The notes under the pieces are model-generated. The model saw only the letters and a list, made by a program, of their open reading frames with translations, did no database searches and was not told the origin of the DNA. This document shows positions 10,764 to 19,156 of a stretch of DNA of 64,000 nt, one piece after another. The translations under genes were made by a program, and so were the position numbers. The stretch comes from Nibribacter ruber (GTDB lineage Bacteria; Bacteroidota; Bacteroidia; Cytophagales; Hymenobacteraceae): the NCBI RefSeq assembly GCF_009913235.1, contig NZ_CP047897.1, positions 3,657,001 through 3,721,000 of the forward strand. Direction: 5' to 3'. Position 1 is the first letter of the stretch, and each line of letters begins with the position of its first letter.

Positions 10764-11438
10764 CTAACCAATTGTTAGATTATGCTCACCTTTTACTCCC
10801 CCTGGAATCACGATGGAGGTATACAAACAACACAGGTCCCAGCCCAAAGATTGGTATAGTAATTTGCCTTCTTCTGTGGAGACCAAAAAGTTTTGGGTTA
10901 CTCCCTTGGACAAAGCTATTTTCTCCAGCTCATATAGTAAGAGGGTTGCCAGTCCTTTCCTTCTATGATTTACGTGCGTTGATATGCGGTCATACACAGC
11001 CAGAAAATCCACTAAAACAACTCTTCCCTCTGCTGCCACACTTTCATCCTGGGCAATGATTCTCAAATGATAAGTAGAGTTGTATTCTACAAGCTCCATT
11101 CTATACCCAGGATTCAATCGCGCAGGTCTTTCAAGCATTGTATGTAAACAAGCCATCATGTAGCCCTGAGGCTGTATGATCCATTGGGGAGGTAGAAGAT
11201 TCTTTAGCTCTGCGGGCGAGGCACAGACTTTAAGAAAAACCCAGGGTTCATCAATTGTCCTCGCTAAGTCTATGAAATCTTGGTTGAGAGTTGGGAACAC
11301 ATATCGGCTTTTCTGTTTTTCATGTCCCACATCCACCTTAAATCCTGACTTATATCTTATAGGCAAAGGCAATTCTCGGGATAAGCACCAACCCTGTAGC
11401 CATTTTTTTATGGTACCTTCTGAAAGATTTTTTGGCAT
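10764..11438 (-). CDS. GNAT-family N-acetyltransferase
   Basis: 224-residue protein whose C-terminal half holds the acetyl-CoA binding motif of GNAT enzymes: VNHRRKGLATLLLYELEKIA followed by STEEGKLLYQSLGW. The N-terminal half (MPKNLSEGTIKKWLQGW onward) has no family I can name. The open frame reaches 11516, but the ATG at 11438 gives the better N-terminus. Base composition is lower in GC than neighbouring genes (many AT-rich codons), which could mean more recent acquisition. Substrate unknown. Confidence 0.72.
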   Translation of the reverse strand: MPKNLSEGTIKKWLQGWCLSRELPLPIRYKSGFKVDVGHEKQKSRYVFPTLNQDFIDLARTIDEPWVFLKVCASPAELKNLLPPQWIIQPQGYMMACLHTMLERPARLNPGYRMELVEYNSTYHLRIIAQDESVAAEGRVVLVDFLAVYDRISTHVNHRRKGLATLLLYELEKIALSKGVTQNFLVSTEEGKLLYQSLGWDLCCLYTSIVIPGGVKGEHNLTIG

Positions 11439-11547
11439 TCTAAATGAGTAAGATCCATAGTAAAACGAGACTCTAAATGAGGTACTTGATATAGCACGGC
11501 ATCCAAAATGAATCAATTGTATCCTTGCTTACTAATAGCTAAAAACT

Positions 11548-11585
11548 CGTTTTCAGCCTATTTTCCAGAAAACAGCCCAAAAACG
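11548..11585. repeat. P38 palindrome, copy 8
   Basis: CGTTTTCAGCCTATTTTCC with right arm AGAAAACAGCCCAAAAACG, 3 bp beyond the stop of the minus-strand Ldh-type gene. Confidence 0.85.
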
Positions 11586-11588
11586 ACA

Positions 11589-12647
11589 TTACAACGTCAC
11601 TCCAAACTTATCACCCAAGCCTTCCAAATCCTTGACTACCGGTGGTAGCAATGGAATCCCTTCTTTCAACCTTATAACTTCGCTTTCACGTTCTGGGTCG
11701 CCGGGGATGAGGACGTGGTGGCCGTCTTTGGCTTTCGAGTTCCTAAAGGTGGTAATCCAGTTGTCCATGTGGTTTTTGAAGTCGTCGGCGGGTCTGAACG
11801 CGTCTACCCGCATGGCCCCGAAGAAGTGGCCGATGCCTTCGCCAACCGGGTTAGCCGGCGGGGCCAGGAAGCTCACAAACGGCGGCACCCACGGGCCATA
11901 ATTCGCACCAGACAAAACCGCTGAGAAAATATCTACCACCGCACCCAGCGCATAGCCTTTGTGACTGCCCGTGTCTCCGCCCAGCGGCAAGAGCGCGCCA
12001 CCGTCTTTGAGCTCATTGGGGTTGGTAGAAGAAGAACCGTCGGCGGCCTGAATCCAGCCGTGTGGGGCTTCCAGGTTTTTACGTTGCAGGATTTCCAGCT
12101 TGCCGTTGGCGGCGGTGGTGGTAGCCAGGTCAGCTACAAACGGAGGTTGTTCATTGGCCGGAACCGCCACGGCAATAGGGTTGGTGCCCAAGAGTCTTTC
12201 TAAAGAATAGGTAGGCGCTACCAAGGGGCTGGCGTTGGTCATGGCCATGCCAATCATGTCATGCTCCAGGGCCTTCATGGCATGGTACCCTGCAATCCCG
12301 AAGTGGTTGGAATTCTTCACGCTCACCCAGCCGCTCCCTACGTTTTTGGCTTTCTCCAGGGCAATCTGCATGGCTTTGGGTGCTACCACCAAACCAAGGC
12401 CACCATCGCCATCTACCGTGGCGGTACTGGGCGTCTCATGCACAATGCGCACGTTGGGCGTGGGGTTGATGCGGCCGGCTTCCCAGAGGCGCACATAGCC
12501 CACCAGACGGGCCACGCCATGCGAGTCAATGCCCCGTAAATCAGCGGAAAGTAAAGTTTCGGTGGCTAGTAAAGCGTCCTCTGCGGGACAGCCAATGCTC
12601 AGGAATATCTTCTGGGTGAAATCGAAAAGGCGTTGGTATGAATACAT
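11589..12647 (-). CDS. Ldh family (malate/L-lactate/ureidoglycolate type) NAD(P)-dependent dehydrogenase
   Basis: 352-residue member of the Ldh_2 oxidoreductase fold, which reduces 2-oxo acids to 2-hydroxy acids. Motifs seen are DLRGIDSHGVARL near residue 40, NSNHFGIAGYHA near 115, LLGTNPIAVAVP near 160 and GSHKGYALG near 230. The family covers several substrates and the sequence alone does not decide between them. The ATG at 12647 gives MYSYQRLFDF; the open frame begins 45 bp earlier. A -7 box at 12671-12678 fits this start. It is divergent from the MuiA-like gene. Confidence 0.86.
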   Translation of the reverse strand: MYSYQRLFDFTQKIFLSIGCPAEDALLATETLLSADLRGIDSHGVARLVGYVRLWEAGRINPTPNVRIVHETPSTATVDGDGGLGLVVAPKAMQIALEKAKNVGSGWVSVKNSNHFGIAGYHAMKALEHDMIGMAMTNASPLVAPTYSLERLLGTNPIAVAVPANEQPPFVADLATTTAANGKLEILQRKNLEAPHGWIQAADGSSSTNPNELKDGGALLPLGGDTGSHKGYALGAVVDIFSAVLSGANYGPWVPPFVSFLAPPANPVGEGIGHFFGAMRVDAFRPADDFKNHMDNWITTFRNSKAKDGHHVLIPGDPERESEVIRLKEGIPLLPPVVKDLEGLGDKFGVTL

Positions 12648-12670
12648 GCGAACTTCATAAGTAAGAGCGC

Positions 12671-12678
12671 CAAAGGTA
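12671..12678 (-). promoter_or_regulatory. Bacteroidota -7 box upstream of Ldh-type gene
   Basis: Minus-strand TACCTTTG matches TAnnTTTG 24 bp upstream of the start; no good -33 TTG is seen. Confidence 0.45.
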
Positions 12679-12761
12679 AAGGAAACCTGCAAAAAGTTTA
12701 TCCAGAAATGCTAGCTTTGATGATTCGCGTGTTAGTATCTCCCAACCCAGCCTCGCCCTTT

Positions 12762-14381
12762 ATGAAAACTCTTCGTGTCCCGCTCTTGTTTTGCGTCCTT
12801 TGTTTTTGGCCTGTTTTCCAGATTCTAGCCCAAAAACAGGAATCCTTAACCACACAGGTGAAAGCTGTTACCGTGTTCCTGAACCGCGCCCAGGTCACCA
12901 ACGTGGGCAAAGGAACGGTAGAAGCCGGCGTCACCGAACTGGTTCTGGACGGACTTCCATCCCAACTGGACGAACGAAGCGTGCAGGTAAATCCTACCGG
13001 AAGTGTGACCTTGCTTTCCGTTAGGTATGAGCAGAACTATCTTATAGGCTCGCAGAAGCCCCGTGAGACCGAACAACTGGAAGACTCCCTTAAAAGCTAC
13101 ACCGGCCAGATACGCTCCTTGACCGACCAGCGCGAAGTCCTGCAAAAAGAAGAAGCCATGCTACAGGCTAACCAAAGCATTGGCGGTTCCCAGACTGGCA
13201 TTACCGCCGCCCGCCTCAAAGAAGTAGCCGACTTCTACCGCGCCCGCTTGCTGAGCATCCGGAAGGAAATGCAAACCGTGGACATACGCCTGGAGATTCT
13301 CAAAACCCGACAAGCCAGATTTATTAGTCAGTTAAATGAAGTAAACAGTCAATCAAAGGCTACGAGTAAGGTGATTGTGGCCGTGAAAGCCACCGCCCGT
13401 ACGCAGGTGGGTTTGGAGGTAACGTATTTGGTGTACAATGCCGGCTGGGAACCTATCTATGACATTAGGGCTACTGGCAACCAAGGGCCGGTGCAATTGC
13501 AATATAAAGCCAATGTGCACCAGAACACCGGCGTGAACTGGGACAACGTGCAATTGACCTTAGCCACTACCAACCCAGCAGAAGGCGCCCAGAAGCCAGA
13601 ATTGGAGCCATATTATATTGGCATTTTGCAGGCATCTCCAATTAGGAGGAAAGTTAAACATACAGCTCCAGTAATCATGGAGGACAGTGAAGATACCAAG
13701 TCATTAAGCGAAGTCGTGGTAACTGCCGCCCCAGCCACCAGCACCGCAGATTACACAGAAGCCGTGGCTACTACCTTGGCCGCCGAGTTCAAGATTGGGA
13801 TTCCGTTCAGTGTTCCGTCAGACGGAGAGCCGCATACCGTGGACGTGCAACAGCACAGTCTCACCACCGCTTACGCTCATACCACCGTACCTAAACTGGA
13901 CCCGACCGCCTTTCTGGTGGCGCACCTCACCAACTGGGAGAACCTGAAACTGCTTCCCGGCGAGGCCAATATTTTCCTGGACGGCACCTTCACGGGTAAA
14001 TCGGTGATTGACCCCACCCAGACGAAAGACACGCTCACCCTTTCGCTGGGCCGTGACCAGAATGTGGTGGTGCAACGCGAGCGAATGAAAGACTTTCAGA
14101 AGCGCTCCACGCTGGGCAGTAACATCAAAGAGCAGTTTGGCTATGAGATAAGCCTGCGCAACACCAAAAGCACGCCGGTTACCATCACCGTGGAGGACCA
14201 GATTCCCATCAGCACCCATTCAGACATTGAGGTAAGCGAGGTAGAAACCAACGGCGGCAAGCTGGACAAGGAAACCGGCAAAGTCACCTGGCTAGTCACA
14301 CTCAAGCCTAATGAGACCGTGAAAAGGAATCTTCGGTTTGAGGTGAAGTACCCTAAGAACAACAGAGTAAGCGGTCTGTAG
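12762..14381 (+). CDS. MuiA-like secreted protein (DUF4140/DUF4139)
   Basis: 539-residue protein with a signal peptide, an N-terminal DUF4140 domain (VKAVTVFLNRAQVTNVG onward), a coiled-coil stretch (about 100-195) and a C-terminal DUF4139 beta domain. Proteins of this layout are annotated as mucoidy inhibitor A-like; their biochemical role is not established. A short segment SLSEVVVTAAP near residue 310 resembles the start of a TonB-dependent plug but no barrel follows. The ATG at 12762 is used because it opens the signal peptide. The second half of that signal peptide (CFWPVFQILAQKQ) is encoded by a P38 palindrome. Confidence 0.86.
   Translation: MKTLRVPLLFCVLCFWPVFQILAQKQESLTTQVKAVTVFLNRAQVTNVGKGTVEAGVTELVLDGLPSQLDERSVQVNPTGSVTLLSVRYEQNYLIGSQKPRETEQLEDSLKSYTGQIRSLTDQREVLQKEEAMLQANQSIGGSQTGITAARLKEVADFYRARLLSIRKEMQTVDIRLEILKTRQARFISQLNEVNSQSKATSKVIVAVKATARTQVGLEVTYLVYNAGWEPIYDIRATGNQGPVQLQYKANVHQNTGVNWDNVQLTLATTNPAEGAQKPELEPYYIGILQASPIRRKVKHTAPVIMEDSEDTKSLSEVVVTAAPATSTADYTEAVATTLAAEFKIGIPFSVPSDGEPHTVDVQQHSLTTAYAHTTVPKLDPTAFLVAHLTNWENLKLLPGEANIFLDGTFTGKSVIDPTQTKDTLTLSLGRDQNVVVQRERMKDFQKRSTLGSNIKEQFGYEISLRNTKSTPVTITVEDQIPISTHSDIEVSEVETNGGKLDKETGKVTWLVTLKPNETVKRNLRFEVKYPKNNRVSGL
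12801..12838. repeat. P38 palindrome, copy 9, inside a signal peptide
   Basis: TGTTTTTGGCCTGTTTTCC plus right arm (AGATTCTAGCCCAAAAACA) lies wholly inside the coding region and is read in frame 1 of the element, giving CFWPVFQILAQK. The right arm has drifted (GATTCTAG for GAAAACAG), consistent with selection for coding. Confidence 0.85.
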
Positions 14382-14389
14382 TCCCAATC

Positions 14390-14427
14390 CGTTTTTGGCC
14401 TGATTTTCAGAATTCAGGCCAAAAACG
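14390..14427. repeat. P38 palindrome, copy 10
   Basis: CGTTTTTGGCCTGATTTTC with right arm AGAATTCAGGCCAAAAACG, 8 bp after the MuiA-like stop codon. Confidence 0.88.
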
Positions 14428-14579
14428 GACCTTTGCCTTTCCAAAATTTTCTCCAAGAATAATCAGCCCATTCAAGCAACCAGACAGGCTTCTTAAGCAT
14501 CTTCTGGATAGAGATTCAAGCTACTGCATTTTCTGGAATGGAATTTGTCTTAGACTGAATATCAGTAAAAGCTAATATT

Positions 14580-16934
14580 ATGAAAGCACGCCTACACTTC
14601 CTCGTTTTCACTGCCTTGCTCTTATTGAGCGGTCAGGCAATGGCGCAGTCTAAGGTTATCTATGACCAAAAGCGCCACGAATCTGTTGCTATTTCTAGCA
14701 TAGACAACCAGACCTTGGCTAGAATGGCCGAGGAATTGGAGATGCCTTCTAACAGACGTACCAGACTGTTGCTACCCATAGAGTTTGAACAGCAGGAGCG
14801 CATCACCAAAAGCGGCGGGCAGATTACCCTGTCTGTGCAGGTGCGCAACGTGCGCGTGCGGGACAGAGTGCCCTACCGCGGGTTTGACATGGCGCAGGCC
14901 TTTGACCCAAGCGTAATGAGTGCCAAGGTGCAGTTGTTGGGCCGCGAGGACAAAGTCTTGCAAACCATCACCGTGGCCAGCAAAGACATCAACCGCGACG
15001 GTTCTGCCGAGTTGGTACAGGCAACTATTCAAGATACTTCTGCCTTTGAAGGCTATAAACTGCGTGTGATAGACCGCAACCTGGACTTCTCTGCTCGCAA
15101 CAGAAACGCGGTAAGTGAGCGCATTGGCTTAGTAAAGGAGTATTATGAGATGGACAACCGCTTGGCGCAACTGTCCAGAGAACTGCAAGCCATCAACCCC
15201 AATGACATTGATTACCTGGCCCAGCACAAAGACCGCCTCATTTCTTTGCAAGCCAACTTAGACCGTCTGGAAAGAAAGAACCTGGACCGCGAACTGGACC
15301 TGAACCAGAACGACCCTATACAGTTGAGACGCAAAATGAAAGACCTGGCCTACCAGTTCAAGGAGCGCGCCTTGGCCCTAGACCAGATGTACGCCCGCCT
15401 GCCCGAGATTTTCTACAGCCGCGGCCTGGAGCTGGCCATGAACGGAAATGTGCGCGGTGGTCGTGATTTCTTCATGCGCTCTATTCAGGCTAATCCGGCC
15501 TTCGCACCGTCTCATTTGCAACTGGCTAGATTGGACTTGAAAGAAGGCTATGTGAAAGAAGCCGGACAACGCACCCGCGACATCTTAAACGGCATGCAAC
15601 CAGACCCTGAGACTTATAGATTTGCACAGGAGCTGGCCCTGGATATCCAGAATGACTATGTGCGCGAAGGCGAACGACTTAACAACCAGGGCAAGTACCG
15701 CGAGGCCCTGCAAGAATTTGAAGACGCCCGTGAGTTCTGCCGAAGCATCTCTAGCCTTCGTTGCCGCCCAGAGCTATGGGACAGAGGCATTGCCCAAGCC
15801 AAGAATGGTATCTATGACAATTATTTGAAAGCGGGACAACAAGCCCTGGCCCAGAAACAACTAGGCCAAGCTGAGAAAATAGCCCGCGATGCCCAGGCGT
15901 TCGCCCAGCAGAACAAAACCGCTATTGGTGATGACGTAGACGCTCGCAACTTAATGCGCGAAGTTCAGCAACAGTACTACGCCAACTTCATGGCCGACGG
16001 CAGAAAAGCCCTTCAGGCCAAGCAATTCAGCAACGCCCTTACCGCCTTTGAGAAAGCCAAAGACAAAGCCCTGGACTATCAGTTGAAGGAGCAAGCAGAT
16101 GCAGTTTCATTGACCCGCCAAGCGGCCAAGCCGGTACTACTAGCCAAAATTGGCGTAGCCGAGCAACAAGCCCTTGGTAACCTATTGGCGCAAGCCCGCA
16201 CCGCCGCTGGTGAGGTGTCTGCCATGCAAGTAAAATACGGCTTGGTAAACGACAAAGACCTGGATGTAAAATTCAGAGGCTTAAGCCAGCGGATTTTCTC
16301 ACAAGAATGCCAGAACGCCCAAAGCGCCTATGACCAGTATTATAGAACCGCCTTGCAGTTGAGCAGTGAGAAGAAATTTTACCTGGCCGCCAACGCCTTG
16401 GAGGAAGCCATTGCCAGCGCCAGAGAGAACGGCGGCTGTGCCATTTCTTCCGCCACCGCAGACGTAGAGTTGACTCGCATTGACGCCCCGGCCCGCTATC
16501 AAGAGATGTTGATTCAGGTTGATGCCTTGGTGAGCAAAGGCCAAATGGCTGAGGCCGTGCAAACCTACCTGCAAGCAGGCCAACAGTACCAAGATGCTGA
16601 TTTGGCACGATTTGGCTTGGTGCATGCGCAACTGGTGAACTTCGGGGTACAGCACGCCAACAAAACCTTCATCGCCGAAGTCACCAAATACGCCGCCGCC
16701 AACGCTGAACCGGTAGCCGCCATTGACCTGCTCAAGCGCTTAATCGTGCTGGACTACTCTGGCTACAACCTGAACAAACTGCAGGAACTGGTAGGCGAAC
16801 AACTAGCTACCCGTGATGCCCAGGCCAACCCAAAAGCCAACTACAAAGCCATGGCAGAAACCTACACCGCCGGCAACAAAGACCTGAAAAAGCTCAACAA
16901 AGCCTATCAGAAGAAATTCAAGAAGTTAACCTAG
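14580..16934 (+). CDS. Large exported helical (TPR-like) repeat protein of unknown function
   Basis: 784-residue protein with a signal peptide (residues 1-22, ending AMAQ). A beta-rich N-terminal domain (about 50-175) is followed by about 580 residues of helical repeats with TPR-like spacing, for example RGLELAMNGNVRGGRDFFMR, GERLNNQGKYREALQEFEDA and DGRKALQAKQFSNALTAFEKA. Two Cys in a short stretch (FCRSISSLRC) might form a disulphide. I do not recognise a named family. Likely periplasmic scaffold or adaptor (inference). It is a single-gene unit with a P38 copy upstream and a strong terminator downstream. Confidence 0.75.
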   Translation: MKARLHFLVFTALLLLSGQAMAQSKVIYDQKRHESVAISSIDNQTLARMAEELEMPSNRRTRLLLPIEFEQQERITKSGGQITLSVQVRNVRVRDRVPYRGFDMAQAFDPSVMSAKVQLLGREDKVLQTITVASKDINRDGSAELVQATIQDTSAFEGYKLRVIDRNLDFSARNRNAVSERIGLVKEYYEMDNRLAQLSRELQAINPNDIDYLAQHKDRLISLQANLDRLERKNLDRELDLNQNDPIQLRRKMKDLAYQFKERALALDQMYARLPEIFYSRGLELAMNGNVRGGRDFFMRSIQANPAFAPSHLQLARLDLKEGYVKEAGQRTRDILNGMQPDPETYRFAQELALDIQNDYVREGERLNNQGKYREALQEFEDAREFCRSISSLRCRPELWDRGIAQAKNGIYDNYLKAGQQALAQKQLGQAEKIARDAQAFAQQNKTAIGDDVDARNLMREVQQQYYANFMADGRKALQAKQFSNALTAFEKAKDKALDYQLKEQADAVSLTRQAAKPVLLAKIGVAEQQALGNLLAQARTAAGEVSAMQVKYGLVNDKDLDVKFRGLSQRIFSQECQNAQSAYDQYYRTALQLSSEKKFYLAANALEEAIASARENGGCAISSATADVELTRIDAPARYQEMLIQVDALVSKGQMAEAVQTYLQAGQQYQDADLARFGLVHAQLVNFGVQHANKTFIAEVTKYAAANAEPVAAIDLLKRLIVLDYSGYNLNKLQELVGEQLATRDAQANPKANYKAMAETYTAGNKDLKKLNKAYQKKFKKLT

Positions 16935-16940
16935 TCTCAA

Positions 16941-16981
16941 AACAAGAACGGCCTCCCTTACTAAGGGAGGCCGTTCTTGTT
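16941..16981. terminator. Near-loopless 20-bp hairpin terminator
   Basis: Perfect 20-bp stem 16941-16960 with 16962-16981, separated by one base. TTGTTTTC completes the T-rich side. It follows the repeat-protein stop by 6 bp. Confidence 0.75.
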
Positions 16982-16990
16982 TTCAGGGCG

Positions 16991-17020
16991 TTATTCGTTG
17001 CTAGTTGTTCGTTATTCGAA
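16991..17020. repeat. Dispersed short repeat (reverse-complement partner at 51175-51209)
   Basis: The reverse complement of this stretch shares 19 consecutive bases (TTCGAATAACGAACAACTA) and a nearby GCAACGAA with 51175-51209. Both lie in non-coding spacers. Confidence 0.6.
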
Positions 17021-17051
17021 ATAGGTTTTATTTTTTACAAGGTCTTGCATG

Positions 17052-17160
17052 CATTCCGTCCCCTTTGAAGGGGATAGGGGGATGACTAGTGTGCTCCCAT
17101 CCAAAACAACTGGTATTAAACGCGGATTCTCCCCTTGAGGGGAGCGAAGAGGGGAGTTTA
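17052..17160. repeat. Two related G/C-run motifs in a spacer
   Basis: TCCCCTTTGAAGGGGATAGG (from about 17058) and TCCCCTTGAGGGGAGCGAAG (from about 17130) are diverged direct copies, each able to form a small CCCC/GGGG hairpin. The 408-bp spacer 16935-17342 holds these plus the terminator, the dispersed repeat and a P38 copy, and no gene. Confidence 0.5.
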
Positions 17161-17263
17161 CACCAGCAGATTGAATTACGCAGGAGACAAGCCAGTGCCA
17201 TTGTCTCTACATAGTCTGAAACGTCAAACCCTCCATCTTTAGGAAGAAGGGAATTGGCTAATC

Positions 17264-17300
17264 CGATTTTGGCTTGTTTTTCTGAAAAGAACCAAAAACG
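17264..17300. repeat. P38 palindrome, copy 11 (37 bp, diverged)
   Basis: CGATTTTGGCTTGTTTTTC with right arm GAAAAGAACCAAAAACG. It lies 42 bp downstream of the small membrane protein gene. Confidence 0.7.
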
Positions 17301-17342
17301 CTATTCTCATCCTTCTTTTTCTTATTTGATTGAGTTTAGCAG

Positions 17343-17639
17343 TTATGTCTGTATAACTATTACAGTCACTATTGCTAAAGGCACAATGGCTAATAGGAAG
17401 ATTAATGCAAGCTTTAAATAATCTCTCTGTGCATATACCTCAACTTTCTGTAAAAGGCGAAGGTTGATAATCCAGAATACAAGCAGGTAAATTGATAACG
17501 CAAGAAATCCTGTTACAAAGAGTCCAAGTGTATCATGCTGTCCATCTGATTTTAAAATTGCCCATATTATTAACGACCAGCAGGAGAGAATGCCAAATGT
17601 TTGTACTGCTAAGAAGGTTTTGCTAATATTTCTGAGCAT
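17343..17639 (-). CDS. Small three-helix membrane protein, unknown function
   Basis: 98-residue protein with three predicted membrane helices (about residues 13-30, 38-62 and 76-96) separated by short polar loops (KSDGQHD and QKVEVYAQRDYLK). No family is recognised. It starts 31 bp after the stop of the Ppx/GppA gene on the same strand, so the two may be cotranscribed. It is AT-richer than its neighbours. A real gene is likely given the regular hydrophobic pattern, but conservation could not be tested. Confidence 0.6.
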   Translation of the reverse strand: MLRNISKTFLAVQTFGILSCWSLIIWAILKSDGQHDTLGLFVTGFLALSIYLLVFWIINLRLLQKVEVYAQRDYLKLALIFLLAIVPLAIVTVIVIQT

Positions 17640-17670
17640 TAGTATTCTTTCAATTACTACTTATTGTTCC

Positions 17671-18600
17671 CTACTTCAGCATCTCCGCCAGTAGACCTTC
17701 TTTGAGCGCATAGGAAGAAACCCGGATGCGCTCCATGTTATACTTCTCCAACACCCAGTCAATCATCACCGTGGCCACTACAATCATGTCCACGCGCATC
17801 TCCAGCATGCCCGGGATGGCGAGGCGTTCTGCGCGGTTCTTGGTAAGTAATTCTTTGTGCAGTACTTGAAAAGACTCCAAGGTCAGGTCACTCTCCGGAG
17901 AGGCATTTTCATCACGGGCGGGGAGGCCGCGTTTGGCTAAGTCCATATCAATAAGCGTGTCAAACGTGCCTGAGGAGCCAATCAACACGTCTGGTTGCCA
18001 TTGCAGCACGGCCGCGGTAAGCTTTTGCAGTTGGTCGTGCAGGTAATGGCGTTCAGCTTTCACTTCGCCAGCTGACATAGGGTCATGGTGGAAAAACTTG
18101 TCCAGCAGGCGCTGGGCCCCAATCTCGAAACTTTTCTTCCAGAGAATGCCTTTGTCTGACCCAATGATGAACTCCACGCTTCCGCCGCCAATGTCCATGA
18201 CCAGCACCGGGCTAGAGCCCATCTGAAGGGCTTCCTGTACGCCTTTGAAAATGAGTTCGGCTTCCCGGGCGCCCGAGATGACCTGTACCTCAATGCCCGT
18301 CTGCTCTCTTATGGCCTCTACCATTTCCATTCCGTTGCTAGCATTGCGGATGGCGCTGGTGGCGGTGGCTTTTATCTCCGTGATGCCATGCTCTTCAATG
18401 ATTCGCTTGAAGTCTTTTAGCGTGGCCAACCCTCGCTCCCGGGCATCAGGCAGGATCTCTCCTTTGCTGATGCCGCCTTGGCCTAGTTTCACCGGCACTT
18501 TGGTTCTATATAAGAAGGTGCGCTCGCCAGAATCTGAAATTTCAGCAATGAGCAAGTGAAACGTATTGGTACCCAGGTCTATGAGAGCTAAACGACGCAT
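17671..18600 (-). CDS. Ppx/GppA-family phosphatase (exopolyphosphatase type)
   Basis: 309-residue single-domain member of the actin-fold Ppx/GppA family, which hydrolyses polyphosphate or pppGpp. Signatures are the N-terminal LALIDLGTNTFHLLIAE, the P-loop-like MDIGGGSVEFI near residue 140, and IGSSGTFDTL near 205. It lacks the C-terminal HD-like extension of the long Ppx proteins, so it corresponds to the short form common in Bacteroidota. Whether polyphosphate or (p)ppGpp is the substrate cannot be read from the sequence. Confidence 0.87.
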   Translation of the reverse strand: MRRLALIDLGTNTFHLLIAEISDSGERTFLYRTKVPVKLGQGGISKGEILPDARERGLATLKDFKRIIEEHGITEIKATATSAIRNASNGMEMVEAIREQTGIEVQVISGAREAELIFKGVQEALQMGSSPVLVMDIGGGSVEFIIGSDKGILWKKSFEIGAQRLLDKFFHHDPMSAGEVKAERHYLHDQLQKLTAAVLQWQPDVLIGSSGTFDTLIDMDLAKRGLPARDENASPESDLTLESFQVLHKELLTKNRAERLAIPGMLEMRVDMIVVATVMIDWVLEKYNMERIRVSSYALKEGLLAEMLK

Positions 18601-18843
18601 CTGATTAAGTAAGAATTAATAATTAACAACTAGGAATTGGTGGTTCTAGAGGTTCTTTCACTGTTTTGACACCAATTGGGATAATACGAAAGAAGAACCG
18701 CTATGCCAGACACCTGTTTAAGTATTTTTTCAGCTTCTTCTATTTATCTGCTACAGAACAAAGAAAGTCGTTTTTGACCTATTTTCTGAAAAACAGACCA
18801 AAAACGACTTTTATCAATGGCTTTATAAATCTGCCTCTCACTG
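18601..18843. other. Spacer upstream of Ppx/GppA gene
   Basis: No gene supported. It contains P38 copy 12. The minus-strand promoter for the phosphatase should be here but no TAnnTTTG box is evident. Confidence 0.3.
18769..18806. repeat. P38 palindrome, copy 12 with extended complementary flanks
   Basis: CGTTTTTGACCTATTTTCT with fully matching right arm. The outer flanks AAGT / ACTT also pair, extending the hairpin to at least 18765-18810. Confidence 0.88.
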
Positions 18844-19118
18844 TTGTCATCCTGAAAGGATCTTGTGGGCAAGCTAGATTGGCCGTTGAGTAAGCGCATT
18901 TTATGCTACACATCAGATTCTCTTTTATAGAGAGACTAGGAACTGCATTATCTCCTACACATTCCATTTACCTCCCGGTATATCTGCTTGTGTAAACACC
19001 CCTCTTCAGAGCTACCGCTCGCTGCCTCAAACTCGCGTTTGGGCAATCCTCAAGGGGGGAATCTGCACCTATTCCAACATCTTTCTAGTCTACAACCAAG
19101 ATCCTTTCAGGATGACAA
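18844..19118. repeat. 275-bp element bounded by 22-bp perfect inverted repeats, copy A
   Basis: Terminal arm TTGTCATCCTGAAAGGATCT (18844 onward) recurs as its exact reverse complement at 19097-19118. Inside the left end, GTGGGCAAGCT matches the right end of copy B at 32967-33106. It contains no convincing gene. It looks like a MITE or REP-doublet element. Confidence 0.75.
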
Positions 19119-19156
19119 TAGAGAAAGGCTATTACTGAACTACCAACAGATCAACT

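Noticed and set aside
10664-11059. 131-codon plus-strand frame opposite the GNAT gene end
   Set aside because: The minus strand carries the acetyl-CoA motif of a GNAT protein; this frame is a shadow.
18779-18967. 62-codon minus-strand frame with QDPFRM, also seen in a frame at 32853-33065
   Set aside because: The shared peptide comes from the inverted-repeat ends of elements A and B, not from a conserved small protein.
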